A stretch of 64,000 nucleotides of DNA from Methylobacterium platani (GTDB lineage: Bacteria > Pseudomonadota > Alphaproteobacteria > Rhizobiales > Beijerinckiaceae): NCBI RefSeq assembly GCF_001653715.1, contig NZ_LWHQ01000036.1, positions 1-64,000 of the forward strand, given 5' to 3'. The position numbers were made by a program, and so were the translations under genes. A model generated the notes under the pieces. It ran no database searches. It had not been told where the DNA came from and saw only the letters and a program-made list of their open reading frames with translations. Positions 1 to 7,823 of this stretch are shown here, in pieces (position 1 is the first letter of the stretch; each line of letters opens with the position of its first letter).

Positions 1-333
1 GCGCTGGCTCATCAGCCACAGCCGCGGGCGCAGGGTCAGCGCGTACTGGCGCGCGCCTCTCGTGACGATCGGCCCCTCGTGCAGCTCGGTGACGAGGCCG
101 TTCCAGACCCGCTGCGAGCCGTCGGCGAGGGTGAGCGTCAGGTCGGCGGCGGTACCGACGATCTCGTCGGGGCGGACCTCGTCGCGTTGCGCGCGGACGC
201 GGGCCTGGAGGGTGAAGAGGCGGTTGATGCCCTCCTCGACCTCCAGGCGTTCGAGCAGCAGCACGTCGGGGCCGAGCACGGTGTCGATCGCCATCAGGCG
301 ACCGGCCTGGGTGTAGCGCACAGGCTCGGTCAT
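1..333 (-). CDS. vgrG: Type VI secretion spike protein VgrG, N-terminal part (runs off the left edge)
   Basis: The minus strand from the ATG at 333 encodes 111 residues in one open frame to the window edge. It begins MTEPVRYTQAGRLMAIDTVL and continues with LLLERLEVEEGINRLF, an acidic RDEVRPDEIVG stretch and QYALTLRPRLWLMSQR. This is the N-terminal pattern of VgrG (TssI) and phage gpD/gp27-like proteins: a first beta-barrel strand pair, then the conserved arginine/tryptophan strand. VgrG trimers cap the Hcp tube of the T6SS and carry effectors. The remaining part of the gene, including the gp5-like needle, lies outside the window, so a C-terminal effector domain cannot be judged. No other T6SS gene is visible here. 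Confidence 0.8.
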   Translation of the reverse strand, partial: MTEPVRYTQAGRLMAIDTVLGPDVLLLERLEVEEGINRLFTLQARVRAQRDEVRPDEIVGTAADLTLTLADGSQRVWNGLVTELHEGPIVTRGARQYALTLRPRLWLMSQR

Positions 334-540
334 CGCGTGCCTTCCGTAGGGGTCGAAGACGAGATCTATGGTTTACGGCAGGGTTCTCCGACGTTCAACC
401 CTGCGCCGTGCGGTGACTTCGGCGACGATCCGTGAGGGCTGACGCAGCAGCATGGGGATATCATATTGTAGATCCGGCGCTTCAGAGCACCTGCCTCAAC
501 CGTCTCTACTCCCGTGATTTCAACGACTTAGCAGGATCCG

Positions 541-986
541 GGATGGGTACGACGCTGTTTGCCGCGCTCGACGTGCTGGAGGGCACGGTGATCGGCCGCT
601 GCATGCAGCGCCACCGCCACGACGAGTTCCTGCGCTTCCTCAACACCGTCGAGGCGGCGGTGCCGGCCGGCACGTTGATCCACGCGATCCTGGACAACGA
701 CGCCACCCACAAGCCCCCGAAGGTAGGGGCTTGGCTGGCCCGGCACCCGCGCTGGATCTTCCACTTCACCCCGACCTCGGCGTCGTGGATGAACGCCGTC
801 GAGGGCTTCGTCTCGGTCCTGACCCGGCGCAGGCTGAGGCGGGGCAGCTTCAGCGGGATCGTCGATCTCCAGGCCGCGATCAACCGCGACATCGCCGAGC
901 ACAACGACAAGCCGAAGCCCTTCGTCCGGACCAAACCGGCCGCCATCCTCGATGCCGTCGACGGCAACGCTGCACCATCCGAATGA
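541..986 (+). pseudogene. IS630-family transposase remnant, C-terminal DDE half
   Basis: The frame contains the second half of an IS630-type DDE transposase: TTLFAALDVLEGTVIG, then HAILDNDATH (the second catalytic Asp region, normally DNYATH), HFTPTSASWMNAVEGF (the catalytic Glu region) and a C-terminal AEHNDKPKPF motif. The N-terminal helix-turn-helix and the first catalytic Asp are missing. The open frame upstream of about 541 does not look like transposase, so the element is truncated and cannot be autonomous. It lies between the vgrG start and an N-terminally deleted TRAP gene, which fits an insertion that eroded its flanks. I could not identify terminal inverted repeats with confidence. 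Confidence 0.8.
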
Positions 987-1126
987 GTCAGTGCACTCGA
1001 TCACGGGTTCCGCCGCGTGGCCCCGGGATGACGACGGAGAGTCACGGGATACGTTCACGGACACGGTCGAAGCAAGAAAAGCACCCGAGCGGCAAGGCCG
1101 CCAACCACAACAGACCAGGAGGAACG

Positions 1127-2014
1127 ATGTCGCGCGCTCTTCTCTCGCGCCGGGCTGCGGACGCCATCCGCGAGCAGACCGGCGGGCGGGTCGACCTCCA
1201 GATCTTCTCCAACAACCAGCTCGGCGGCCAGAGCGACATGCTCTCGCAGCTGCGCTCCGGCGCCCTCGAATGCTTCGCGCTCTCGGGCGTCAACGTGCTC
1301 TCGACGATCATCCCGACCGCGTCGATCTACGGCCTCGGCTTCGCCTTCCCGGATTACGACGCGGTCTGGCGCGCCATGGACGGCGATCTCGGCCGGCACC
1401 TGCGCGGGCAGATCGAGAAGGCCGGCCTCGTCGTCATGGACCGGATCTGGGACAACGGGTTCCGGCAGATCACCAACAGCGTGCGACCGATCGCCGAGCC
1501 GAAGGACCTCCAGGGGCTCAAGATCCGGGTGCCGGTGAGCGCGCTCTGGACCTCGCTGTTCCGCTCGCTCGGGGCGGCGCCGACCAGCCTCAACTTCGCC
1601 GAGGTCTATTCCTCGCTGCAGACCCGGGTCGTCGACGGGCAGGAGAACCCGCCGGTCATCATCAACACCGCCAAGATCTACGAGGTGCAGAAATACTGCT
1701 CGGTGACGAACCACATGTGGGACGGCTGGTGGTTCCTGATCAACCGCCGGGCCTGGACCCAGCTGCCGGACGACCTCAAGGAGGTGTTTGCCCGCATCGT
1801 GAACGCCGCCTGCCTCGACGAGCGCAGGGACGTCGCCCGGCTGAACGCCTCCCTGCGCGAGGAGCTGGTGGCCAAGGGGCTCGCCTTCAACGACGTCGAC
1901 ACCGCCCCCTTCAAGGAGGAATTGCGCAGGAGCGGCTTCTACGCCGAGTGGCGTAGGAAGTTCGGCGACGACGCGATGGGCCTGCTCGAGAGCGCCGCCG
2001 GCAAGCTCGGCTGA
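1127..2014 (+). CDS. TRAP-type solute-binding protein (DctP family) lacking its signal peptide
   Basis: DctP-family proteins are periplasmic receptors that deliver organic acids to TRAP transporters. This 295-residue product keeps the core: SQLRSGALECFALSG, GFAFPDYDAVWRAMDG, the KIRVPVSALWTSLF strand with its ligand-binding arginine, and SLNFAEVYSSLQTRVVDGQE. It is clearly related to the receptor encoded at 19782-20807. It starts MSRALLSRRAADAIREQTGG, so a nine-residue twin-arginine-like leader runs straight into the helix that normally follows about 60 residues of signal peptide and first beta strand. A good ribosome site (AGGAGG, 1117-1122) precedes the ATG. The likeliest history is an in-frame internal deletion. 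The product would not be exported, so I expect it to be non-functional. No permease gene adjoins it; an SDR follows 65 bp later. Confidence 0.8.
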   Translation: MSRALLSRRAADAIREQTGGRVDLQIFSNNQLGGQSDMLSQLRSGALECFALSGVNVLSTIIPTASIYGLGFAFPDYDAVWRAMDGDLGRHLRGQIEKAGLVVMDRIWDNGFRQITNSVRPIAEPKDLQGLKIRVPVSALWTSLFRSLGAAPTSLNFAEVYSSLQTRVVDGQENPPVIINTAKIYEVQKYCSVTNHMWDGWWFLINRRAWTQLPDDLKEVFARIVNAACLDERRDVARLNASLREELVAKGLAFNDVDTAPFKEELRRSGFYAEWRRKFGDDAMGLLESAAGKLG

Positions 2015-2079
2015 GGCCTTGCGGTCGGCCCCCGATCGCCGACACTGGCGCACGACGACACTCCCGGGGAGGGACCACG

Positions 2080-2868
2080 ATGAAGCTCGGACTCGACGGC
2101 AAGGTGGTGCTGGTCACCGGCGGCTCGAAGGGGATCGGCCTCGCCTGCGCCCGCGCCTTCCTGGACGAGGGCGCCCGGGTCGGCCTCGTCTCGCGGGCGC
2201 AGGCCCATCTCGACCACGCCCTCGCCGAGCTCGGGGCGGGCGGGGACCGCGTCGCGGGCTACGCCGCCGACCTCGTCGACCCCGCCCAGGCGCTCGCCGC
2301 CCTCGATGCCCTGGAGGGCGCGCTCGGCCCGGTCGACGTGCTGGTCAACAGCGCCGGCGCGGCGCGGCGCGTCCCGCCCGACGACCTGACCCCCGAGCGC
2401 TGGCGCGCCGCCTTCGACGCCAAGCTCTTCACCTACGTCAACATGTTCGATCCGGCGGTGAAGCGGATGGCGGCGCGGGGCAGCGGCGTGATCGTCAACG
2501 TGATCGGCAGCGGCGGCAAGGTGGCGGCGCCGACCCACATCGCCGGCGGCGCCGCCAACGCCGCCCTGATGCTCGCGACCGCCGGCCTCGCCCAGGCCTA
2601 CGCGGCGAGCGGCGTGCGGGTCGTCGGCGTCAGCCCGGGCCTCACCCGCACCGGCCGGGTGGCCGAAGGCATGCAGGCCGAGGCGGCCCTGCAGGGCGTC
2701 GCGGTCGAGGAGGCGCAGGCCCGGGCGGAGGCCGGCATCCCGCTCGGCCGCATGGCCGAGCCCGAGGAGATCGCCGCCGCGGTGGTGTTCCTCGCCTCGG
2801 CCAAGGCGAGCTACGTCACCGGCGTGACGCTGACGATGGACGGGGCGAAGGTGGCGGTGGTGGTGTGA
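2080..2868 (+). CDS. Short-chain dehydrogenase/reductase fold protein with a degenerate active site
   Basis: The 262-residue protein has the SDR Rossmann signature TGGSKGIG near residues 14-21, the NSAG structural motif near 90 and a C-terminal GVTLTMDG strand, so the fold is not in doubt. The catalytic tetrad is not intact. The usual active-site Asn position reads FDAKLF, the Ser is kept in NVIGSGG, and the YxxxK pair is replaced in the stretch THIAGGAANAAL, where Gly and Asn stand at the Tyr and Lys positions. It may bind a dinucleotide without classical hydride-transfer chemistry, or use another acid. It lies 65 bp after the truncated TRAP receptor and probably belonged to the same catabolic unit. 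Substrate unknown. Confidence 0.8.
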   Translation: MKLGLDGKVVLVTGGSKGIGLACARAFLDEGARVGLVSRAQAHLDHALAELGAGGDRVAGYAADLVDPAQALAALDALEGALGPVDVLVNSAGAARRVPPDDLTPERWRAAFDAKLFTYVNMFDPAVKRMAARGSGVIVNVIGSGGKVAAPTHIAGGAANAALMLATAGLAQAYAASGVRVVGVSPGLTRTGRVAEGMQAEAALQGVAVEEAQARAEAGIPLGRMAEPEEIAAAVVFLASAKASYVTGVTLTMDGAKVAVVV

Positions 2869-2930
2869 GCGGCGCCAGGATCGACCGGGTGCCGCCCTGA
2901 CGCGGTGGCAGGAAGAGATCCCCGTCGGCT

Positions 2931-5150
2931 TCAGAAATCCATCGAGGCCGAGAGCAGGAAGGTCCGCGGCGTGCCCTGACTCAGGATGCCGCGTCCGGTC
3001 GAGGCCCAGTAGTTGGTGCCGGTCACGTTGGCGACGGTCGCCCGCAGGGTCAGCGGGCGGTCCTGGACCGTCGTCGCGTAGCGCAGGCCGACGTCGAGCG
3101 TCGCCCAGTCGGGGATCTTCTGGCTGTTGGCGAGGTCGTAGTACTGCGCCGAGGTGTAGATCACGCGGCCGGTCAGCGTCAGGCCGGGCAGCAGGCTCGG
3201 AGGCAGGTCGTACTCCCCGTAGAGGTTGAGCTGCACGTCCGGCACGCCGACCGCGGTGCGCCCGACGTTGCGCGGGTCCTGCGCCCGCACCTGCACCCCG
3301 TCGAGCAGGGTGACGCCGCCGAGGAGCCGCACCCCCGGCACCGGCTCGCCGAACACGGTCAGCTCGACGCCGCTGTTGCGCTGGCGGCCGTCGACGGAGA
3401 AGACCAGGGTGCGCGAATCGAGGAAGCCGGAGGGCTGCTCGATCTCGAAGGCCGCGAAGCCGACGCCGACCGTGCCGAAATCGTACTTCGCGCCGACCTC
3501 GGTCTGGCGCGAGACGAAGGCCGGGAAGGCCGCCGAGGCGTTGACCGCGTTCACCGGCGCGGCCGGCGAGGTCAGCCCCTCGACGTAGTTGGCGTAGAGC
3601 GACAGCCGCTCCCAGGGCTTCACCACGAGGCCGACGCCCGGCGAGAAGGCGCCGCTCTCGCTCGCCCCGGTCCGCAGGCCGGTCGTCGCGCTGTAGGAAT
3701 TCACGTCGAGGCTCTGCCAGCGGCCGCCGATCGTCAGCAGCACCCGGTCGTCGAGGATCGACAGCGTGTCGGCGACCGCGATGCTGCGGTTGATCCGGCT
3801 CGAGGTGCGCGGGGTCGCGTTCGACAGCCCGATCGTCGAACGCGGCGCGACGTAGGTCGGGTCGTAGAGGTTCGACACGATGGTCGACCCGACATTCTGC
3901 GCCGGCGGCTGGGCGAGGTCCTGCCAGAACCCGACCGCGGCGAGCCCGAAGCTGTGCTTGACCGGGCCGGTCTCGACCGTGCCGCGCAGGCCCGCCTCCG
4001 CCGTCTGGTTGACGATGTGGAACGGCAGGTAGCTGACCGGGTCGCGGTAATCGCCGCGCGGGCTGAAGATCGTCAGCACGCCGCCGAAATATTCCTGGCG
4101 GAAGTTCGAGACGCCGTAGGCGCCGTAGAGCGTCAGGTCCGGGGTCAGGTCGTACTCGACCCGGGTGGCGAGCTGCTGGTTGGCGCTGTCGCGGTACTCC
4201 CAGGGCTGCTGCTGGTTGAGGGTCAGGTCGGGCGCGCGGGGAATCCGCACGCCGGCCGCCACGCTGCGGTTGCGCAGGGGCGAGGTGAAGTCGAGTTCCT
4301 GGTAGCCGAGGTCGAGGCTCGCCCGCAGCCGCTCGCCGCGATAGTCGAGGGCGAGCGCCGCGACGCCGAAATGGAGGCTCTGGTTGTCGATCGGCGTCCG
4401 GCCGTTGTTGAACGCGCCGTTGAAGCGGACGCCCCATTCCTTGGCGTCGCCGAAGCGGCGGCTGACGTCGATCGCCTTGTAGATCGTGGCATCGGAGGCG
4501 TAGCCGATCGTCGCGCGGGTGAGCGGCTCGTCGCCGGCCCGCTTCGGGATCAGGTTGATGATGCCGCCGATATTGCCGAAGGGCGGAACGCCCGAGAGCA
4601 GCGTCGAGGGCCCGCGCAGCACCTCGACCCGCTCGATCGGCTCGATCGCCGGGTTGAACGCATCGGCGACGCCGAACAGGCCGTTGAACGCCATGTCCTG
4701 GGCGAAGACCGGGAAGCCGCGGATGAAGAAGCCGAGGATGCCCGAGAAGGCCGGCACGTTGGTGCGGATCGACGGGTCGTTGTTGACCACGTCCTGGACG
4801 TTGCGGGCCTGCTGGTCGCGGATCAGCTTGTCGGTGTAGCTGGTCGAGCTGAACGGCTGGTCGAAGACGTCGCGGTTGCCGAGAAGGCCGAGGCGCGAGC
4901 CCGATCCGACCTGGCCGCCCGGATAGGCCGGGGGCGGCGGCCCGACCACCCCGTTCGGCGGCGGGGCCTGGAGGCCGGGCCGGCCGCCGGCCTGGCCCGC
5001 CACGGTGATCTCGTCGAGGCGGATGTCGCTCTGGGCCGCGGCGCCCTGCGCGAGGCAGGGCAGGGCCAGCGTGGCCAGGCCGAGGCCGGCCGCGAGCCGG
5101 CCACGGGTCCTGGAACGGGTCCTGGGACGGGGACGTCGGGCGTGCCGCAT
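2931..5150 (-). CDS. TonB-dependent siderophore receptor
   Basis: This is an outer-membrane receptor of 739 residues. I chose the ATG at 5150 because it gives an Arg-rich n-region, a hydrophobic core (LAAGLGLATLALPCLAQG) and an AxA-type cleavage site; an upstream ATG at 5225 adds 25 unlikely residues. After cleavage comes a TonB box (LDEITVAG), a proline-rich linker, the plug domain (RNVQDVVNNDPSIR, FFIRGFPVFAQD, RVEVLRGPSTLLSG) and a beta-barrel ending in SMDF with the terminal Phe needed for BAM assembly. The plug is of the ferric-siderophore FhuE/FpvA type. It is divergent from the staphyloferrin B-like operon across a 0.5-kb AT-rich region, so uptake of that iron complex is its likely job. 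Confidence 0.88.
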   Translation of the reverse strand: MRHARRPRPRTRSRTRGRLAAGLGLATLALPCLAQGAAAQSDIRLDEITVAGQAGGRPGLQAPPPNGVVGPPPPAYPGGQVGSGSRLGLLGNRDVFDQPFSSTSYTDKLIRDQQARNVQDVVNNDPSIRTNVPAFSGILGFFIRGFPVFAQDMAFNGLFGVADAFNPAIEPIERVEVLRGPSTLLSGVPPFGNIGGIINLIPKRAGDEPLTRATIGYASDATIYKAIDVSRRFGDAKEWGVRFNGAFNNGRTPIDNQSLHFGVAALALDYRGERLRASLDLGYQELDFTSPLRNRSVAAGVRIPRAPDLTLNQQQPWEYRDSANQQLATRVEYDLTPDLTLYGAYGVSNFRQEYFGGVLTIFSPRGDYRDPVSYLPFHIVNQTAEAGLRGTVETGPVKHSFGLAAVGFWQDLAQPPAQNVGSTIVSNLYDPTYVAPRSTIGLSNATPRTSSRINRSIAVADTLSILDDRVLLTIGGRWQSLDVNSYSATTGLRTGASESGAFSPGVGLVVKPWERLSLYANYVEGLTSPAAPVNAVNASAAFPAFVSRQTEVGAKYDFGTVGVGFAAFEIEQPSGFLDSRTLVFSVDGRQRNSGVELTVFGEPVPGVRLLGGVTLLDGVQVRAQDPRNVGRTAVGVPDVQLNLYGEYDLPPSLLPGLTLTGRVIYTSAQYYDLANSQKIPDWATLDVGLRYATTVQDRPLTLRATVANVTGTNYWASTGRGILSQGTPRTFLLSASMDF

Positions 5151-5225
5151 ACGAAGACGATCCGGAGTTGATGGCGATCTCGGGCCGACCGCGTGCCAGC
5201 CGATTTTTCTATTCGGTATCCCCAA

Positions 5226-5688
5226 GCGGCACGCAACGGATTTGCGCGCCGTCCCGCCGCTTATCCGCAGCCTTGTTGCGTTTCTGGAACAAAACTCAAA
5301 CTATAATATCTCTAAACTGGCTCATTCCCCGGATTGCGCGTCTTATGAATTCTGCCGGGTATGCGCGCCACATCGATCCTGCTGCTGCGGCATCGTGACC
5401 GAGAACGCGGCCCCGTCGATGCCGAACGCTCGCCAGAGGCGCGCCCGGGCCCGGCAATCGATTGATCGGCCTCGCCGAATCCCCGCACCTGGAATTGTTC
5501 GACTTCCATCCTGCACATCGTCTTATAAACATTCGATATCGGAATGAATATATCTTAGAAATCATCCAGAAGAAATCGATTGAACCATGCGACGACATCG
5601 TTATCTCCACCGCAGATCGGATCGGCACTGAACCGGGAGCGGGCGAAAGTCCTGCCAGGTCTGTCGTGCCCGTCGCGATGTCGAAGGA
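5226..5688. promoter_or_regulatory. AT-rich divergent promoter region between receptor and siderophore operon
   Basis: The segment between the receptor and sbnA is strikingly AT-rich for this genome, especially 5281-5340 and 5510-5600. A perfect TATAAT hexamer lies at 5302-5307 on the plus strand with a poor -35 (TTGCGT at 5277-5282, spacing 19). A second AT-rich block with TTATAAAC lies near 5523-5530. Weak -35 boxes suit activated or iron-derepressed promoters. I searched for classic Fur, RirA and Irr boxes and found no convincing match. No coding region is supported here. Confidence 0.35.
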
Positions 5689-5709
5689 ATGCCAGACGGG
5701 GAGATGCCC

Positions 5710-6708
5710 ATGTTGCCGGCGCTTGAGATCCGTGTCGGGGAGACGCCGCTCGTCGCCCTCGACAGGCTGTTCCCGCCCGAGATCGTCCCGGTCTTCGCCA
5801 AGCTCGAGATGCTGAACGTCGGCGGCAGCGTGAAGGACCGCACCGCCCACTACATGGTGGCGCAGGCGATCGCCGCCGGGCGGCTGACGGCGGACAGCCA
5901 CCTCGTCGAGAGCTCCTCGGGCAACCTCGCCATCGCGCTCGCGATGATCGCCCAGCGCGTCGGCATCCCGTTCACCGCGGTGGTCGACCCGAACATCGCG
6001 CCGGCCAACCGCCGCCTGATCGAGGCCTACGGCGCCCGGGTCGACATGGTGAGCGAGAAGGACGAAGGCGGCGGCTACCTGCACACGCGGGTGCGGCGGG
6101 TGGCGGAGCTGGCGCGCACGCTCCCGGGCGCCTTGTGGCTCAACCAATACGCCAATCCCGACAATTGGCGGGCGCATTACCACGGCATCGGCGCCGAGAT
6201 CGTGCGCGAGATGCCGGCGGAGCCGACCCACCTCGTCGCCGCCGTCTCGACCTGCGGCACCCTGATGGGCATGGCGCGCCGCCTGCGCGAGCGCTGGCCG
6301 CGGATCGAGGTCGTCGCCGTCGACCTCGACGGGTCGGTGATCTTCGGCGGGCCGGGCGGGCGGCGCGACATCCCGGGCATCGGCGCGAGCCGGGTGCCCG
6401 AGCAGCTCTCGCTGCCGGAGGTCGACGCGGTGATCCACGCCACCGACTGGGAATCCACCCTCGGCTGCCGCCGGCTGGTCGAGCGCCAGGGCCTCCTGGC
6501 GGGCGGCTCCTCCGGCACGGTCGTGGCGGCGATCGAGAAGCTGATCCCGCGTCTCGGCCGCGGCGCCCGCATCGTCACGCTGCTGCCCGACCGCGGCGAA
6601 CGCTACCTCGACACGGTCTACGACCCGGGCTGGCCGGCGCCTGAGCGACGCCTGACGAAGCCCTTCGAGGCCTCCTACCGCCGCCTCGCGACCCGCTCCG
6701 CGGCCTGA
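5710..6708 (+). CDS. sbnA: SbnA-like N-(2-amino-2-carboxyethyl)-L-glutamate synthase
   Basis: SbnA is a PLP enzyme of the cysteine synthase/CBS fold. It condenses O-phospho-L-serine with L-glutamate to give ACEGA, the first step to L-2,3-diaminopropionate. The 332-residue product has the PLP lysine in GGSVKDR (Lys42), the phosphate/substrate loop SSSGN (68-72), LNQYANPDNWRAHYHG, GSVIFGG, PGIGASRVPE and TLLPDRGERYLD; the last few are signatures of SbnA rather than CysK. GGGGAG at 5698-5703 sits well for the ATG at 5710; ATGs at 5689 and 5704 are in frame but poorly spaced. It is the first gene of an operon whose order matches S. aureus sbnA to sbnI. Confidence 0.92.
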   Translation: MLPALEIRVGETPLVALDRLFPPEIVPVFAKLEMLNVGGSVKDRTAHYMVAQAIAAGRLTADSHLVESSSGNLAIALAMIAQRVGIPFTAVVDPNIAPANRRLIEAYGARVDMVSEKDEGGGYLHTRVRRVAELARTLPGALWLNQYANPDNWRAHYHGIGAEIVREMPAEPTHLVAAVSTCGTLMGMARRLRERWPRIEVVAVDLDGSVIFGGPGGRRDIPGIGASRVPEQLSLPEVDAVIHATDWESTLGCRRLVERQGLLAGGSSGTVVAAIEKLIPRLGRGARIVTLLPDRGERYLDTVYDPGWPAPERRLTKPFEASYRRLATRSAA

Positions 6709-6710
6709 GC

Positions 6711-6766
6711 GCCGCCCGTATCGCGGCCTGACGGGCCGCCCGTATCGCGGCCCGACGGGCCGCCCG
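6711..6766 (+). repeat. 24-bp tandem repeat, about 2.3 copies, between sbnA and sbnB
   Basis: Copies at 6711-6734 and 6735-6758 differ at one base (GCCGCCCGTATCGCGGCC, then T or C, then GACGG). A third partial copy, GCCGCCCG, follows at 6759-6766. Each unit contains CCGC/GCGG complementarity and could form small hairpins. It fills most of the gap between the stop of sbnA and the start of sbnB, the only sizeable intergenic space inside this operon. It may arise from slippage or tune expression between the two genes. Confidence 0.8.
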
Positions 6767-6792
6767 CGCCCCTCTCCGCCGACAGCCCAAGG

Positions 6793-7812
6793 ATGCACCC
6801 CATGGCCACGACCAGCCTGCGCTACCTCTCGCGCGCCGACATCGTCGGACTCGGAGGCGACCGCTCCGACCTCTACATGGCGGCGATCGAGGAGGGGTTC
6901 CGCCTCCACGCGGCGCGCGACTTCGTCCAGCCGCTGAAGCCCTACCTGCGCAGCCCGCGCGCCGCCCACATCGCCGACCGCATCATCGCGATGCCGGCCT
7001 GGATCGGCGGCGAGCGGCCGGTCGCCGGGCTCAAGTGGATCGGCTCGAAGCACGACAACCCCGCCTCCCGCGGCCTCGAGCGCGCCAGCGCGGTGATCGT
7101 GCTCAACGATCCCGAGACCAACGGCCCGGTCGCCGTGATGGAGGCGGCGCTGATCAGCGCCATGCGCACCGCCGCCGTCACCGGGCTGGCCGTGCGCCAC
7201 CTCGCGCGGGACGGCTTCACGGAGGCCGCGCTGATCGGCTGCGGCCCGATCGCCGCCCGGCAGGCCCAGACGCTGGCCGAGCAGGTCCCGAGCCTGGCGC
7301 AGGTGCGGCTGTTCGACCTGCGCCGCGAGGCGGCCGAGGACCTGGCGAGTGCCTTGCGCGACCGCTTCCCCCACCTGCGCACGGTCGTCGCCCCGAGCGC
7401 CGAGGCGGCGGTGCGCGACTGCCCGGTCGTCGTCACCTGCACGGTGACCGACACGCCCTACCTGCCGTTCCGCTGGCTCAGCCCCGGCACGCTGCTGGCC
7501 AACGTCTCGATCATGGATGTCGAGCGCGAGGTCTTCCTGAAGGCCGACAAGGTCGTGGTCGACGACTGGGACCAGTGCAACCGCGAGAAGAAGATCATCA
7601 ACCTGCTGGTCGAGGCCGGCGAGTTCTCCCGCGAGCGGCTGCATGCCGAGCTCGGCGAGATCGTGGTCGGGCGCCGGCCGGGGCGGGAGCGCGACGACGA
7701 GATCATCCTGCTCAACCCGATGGGCATGGCGATCGACGACATCGCCTGCGCCCGCGCCGTCCTGGCCCGCGCCGAGGCCGCGGGCGCCGGCACCGTGCTG
7801 CCGTTCGTCTGA
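6793..7812 (+). CDS. sbnB: SbnB-like ACEGA dehydrogenase (L-Dap synthesis)
   Basis: SbnB belongs to the ornithine cyclodeaminase/mu-crystallin family. It oxidatively hydrolyses ACEGA with NAD+ to L-2,3-diaminopropionate plus 2-oxoglutarate. The 339-residue product has the family substrate region (Lys81 in LKWIGSKHDNP; AMRTAAVTGLAV near 123-134) and a Rossmann GCGPIA motif at 149-154. NVSIMDVEREVFLKADKVVVDDW and LLNPMGMAIDDIA are typical of the SbnB branch. The length matches S. aureus SbnB (about 336). An in-frame ATG at 6802 is an alternative start. SbnA and SbnB together supply the two L-Dap units needed for staphyloferrin B. Confidence 0.92.
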   Translation: MHPMATTSLRYLSRADIVGLGGDRSDLYMAAIEEGFRLHAARDFVQPLKPYLRSPRAAHIADRIIAMPAWIGGERPVAGLKWIGSKHDNPASRGLERASAVIVLNDPETNGPVAVMEAALISAMRTAAVTGLAVRHLARDGFTEAALIGCGPIAARQAQTLAEQVPSLAQVRLFDLRREAAEDLASALRDRFPHLRTVVAPSAEAAVRDCPVVVTCTVTDTPYLPFRWLSPGTLLANVSIMDVEREVFLKADKVVVDDWDQCNREKKIINLLVEAGEFSRERLHAELGEIVVGRRPGRERDDEIILLNPMGMAIDDIACARAVLARAEAAGAGTVLPFV

Positions 7813-7823
7813 GGCCGCCGCCG

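Noticed and set aside
1939..4437. 832-codon minus-strand frame through the SDR and the TonB receptor gene
   Set aside because: It spans two unrelated real genes in wrong frames and has low-complexity Arg/Pro composition, so it is a shadow frame.
5276..5340. Fur/Irr/RirA box in the siderophore promoter region
   Set aside because: Only half-site resemblance (for example TTCTGGAAC and TCTCTAAA); no full palindrome at the required spacing.
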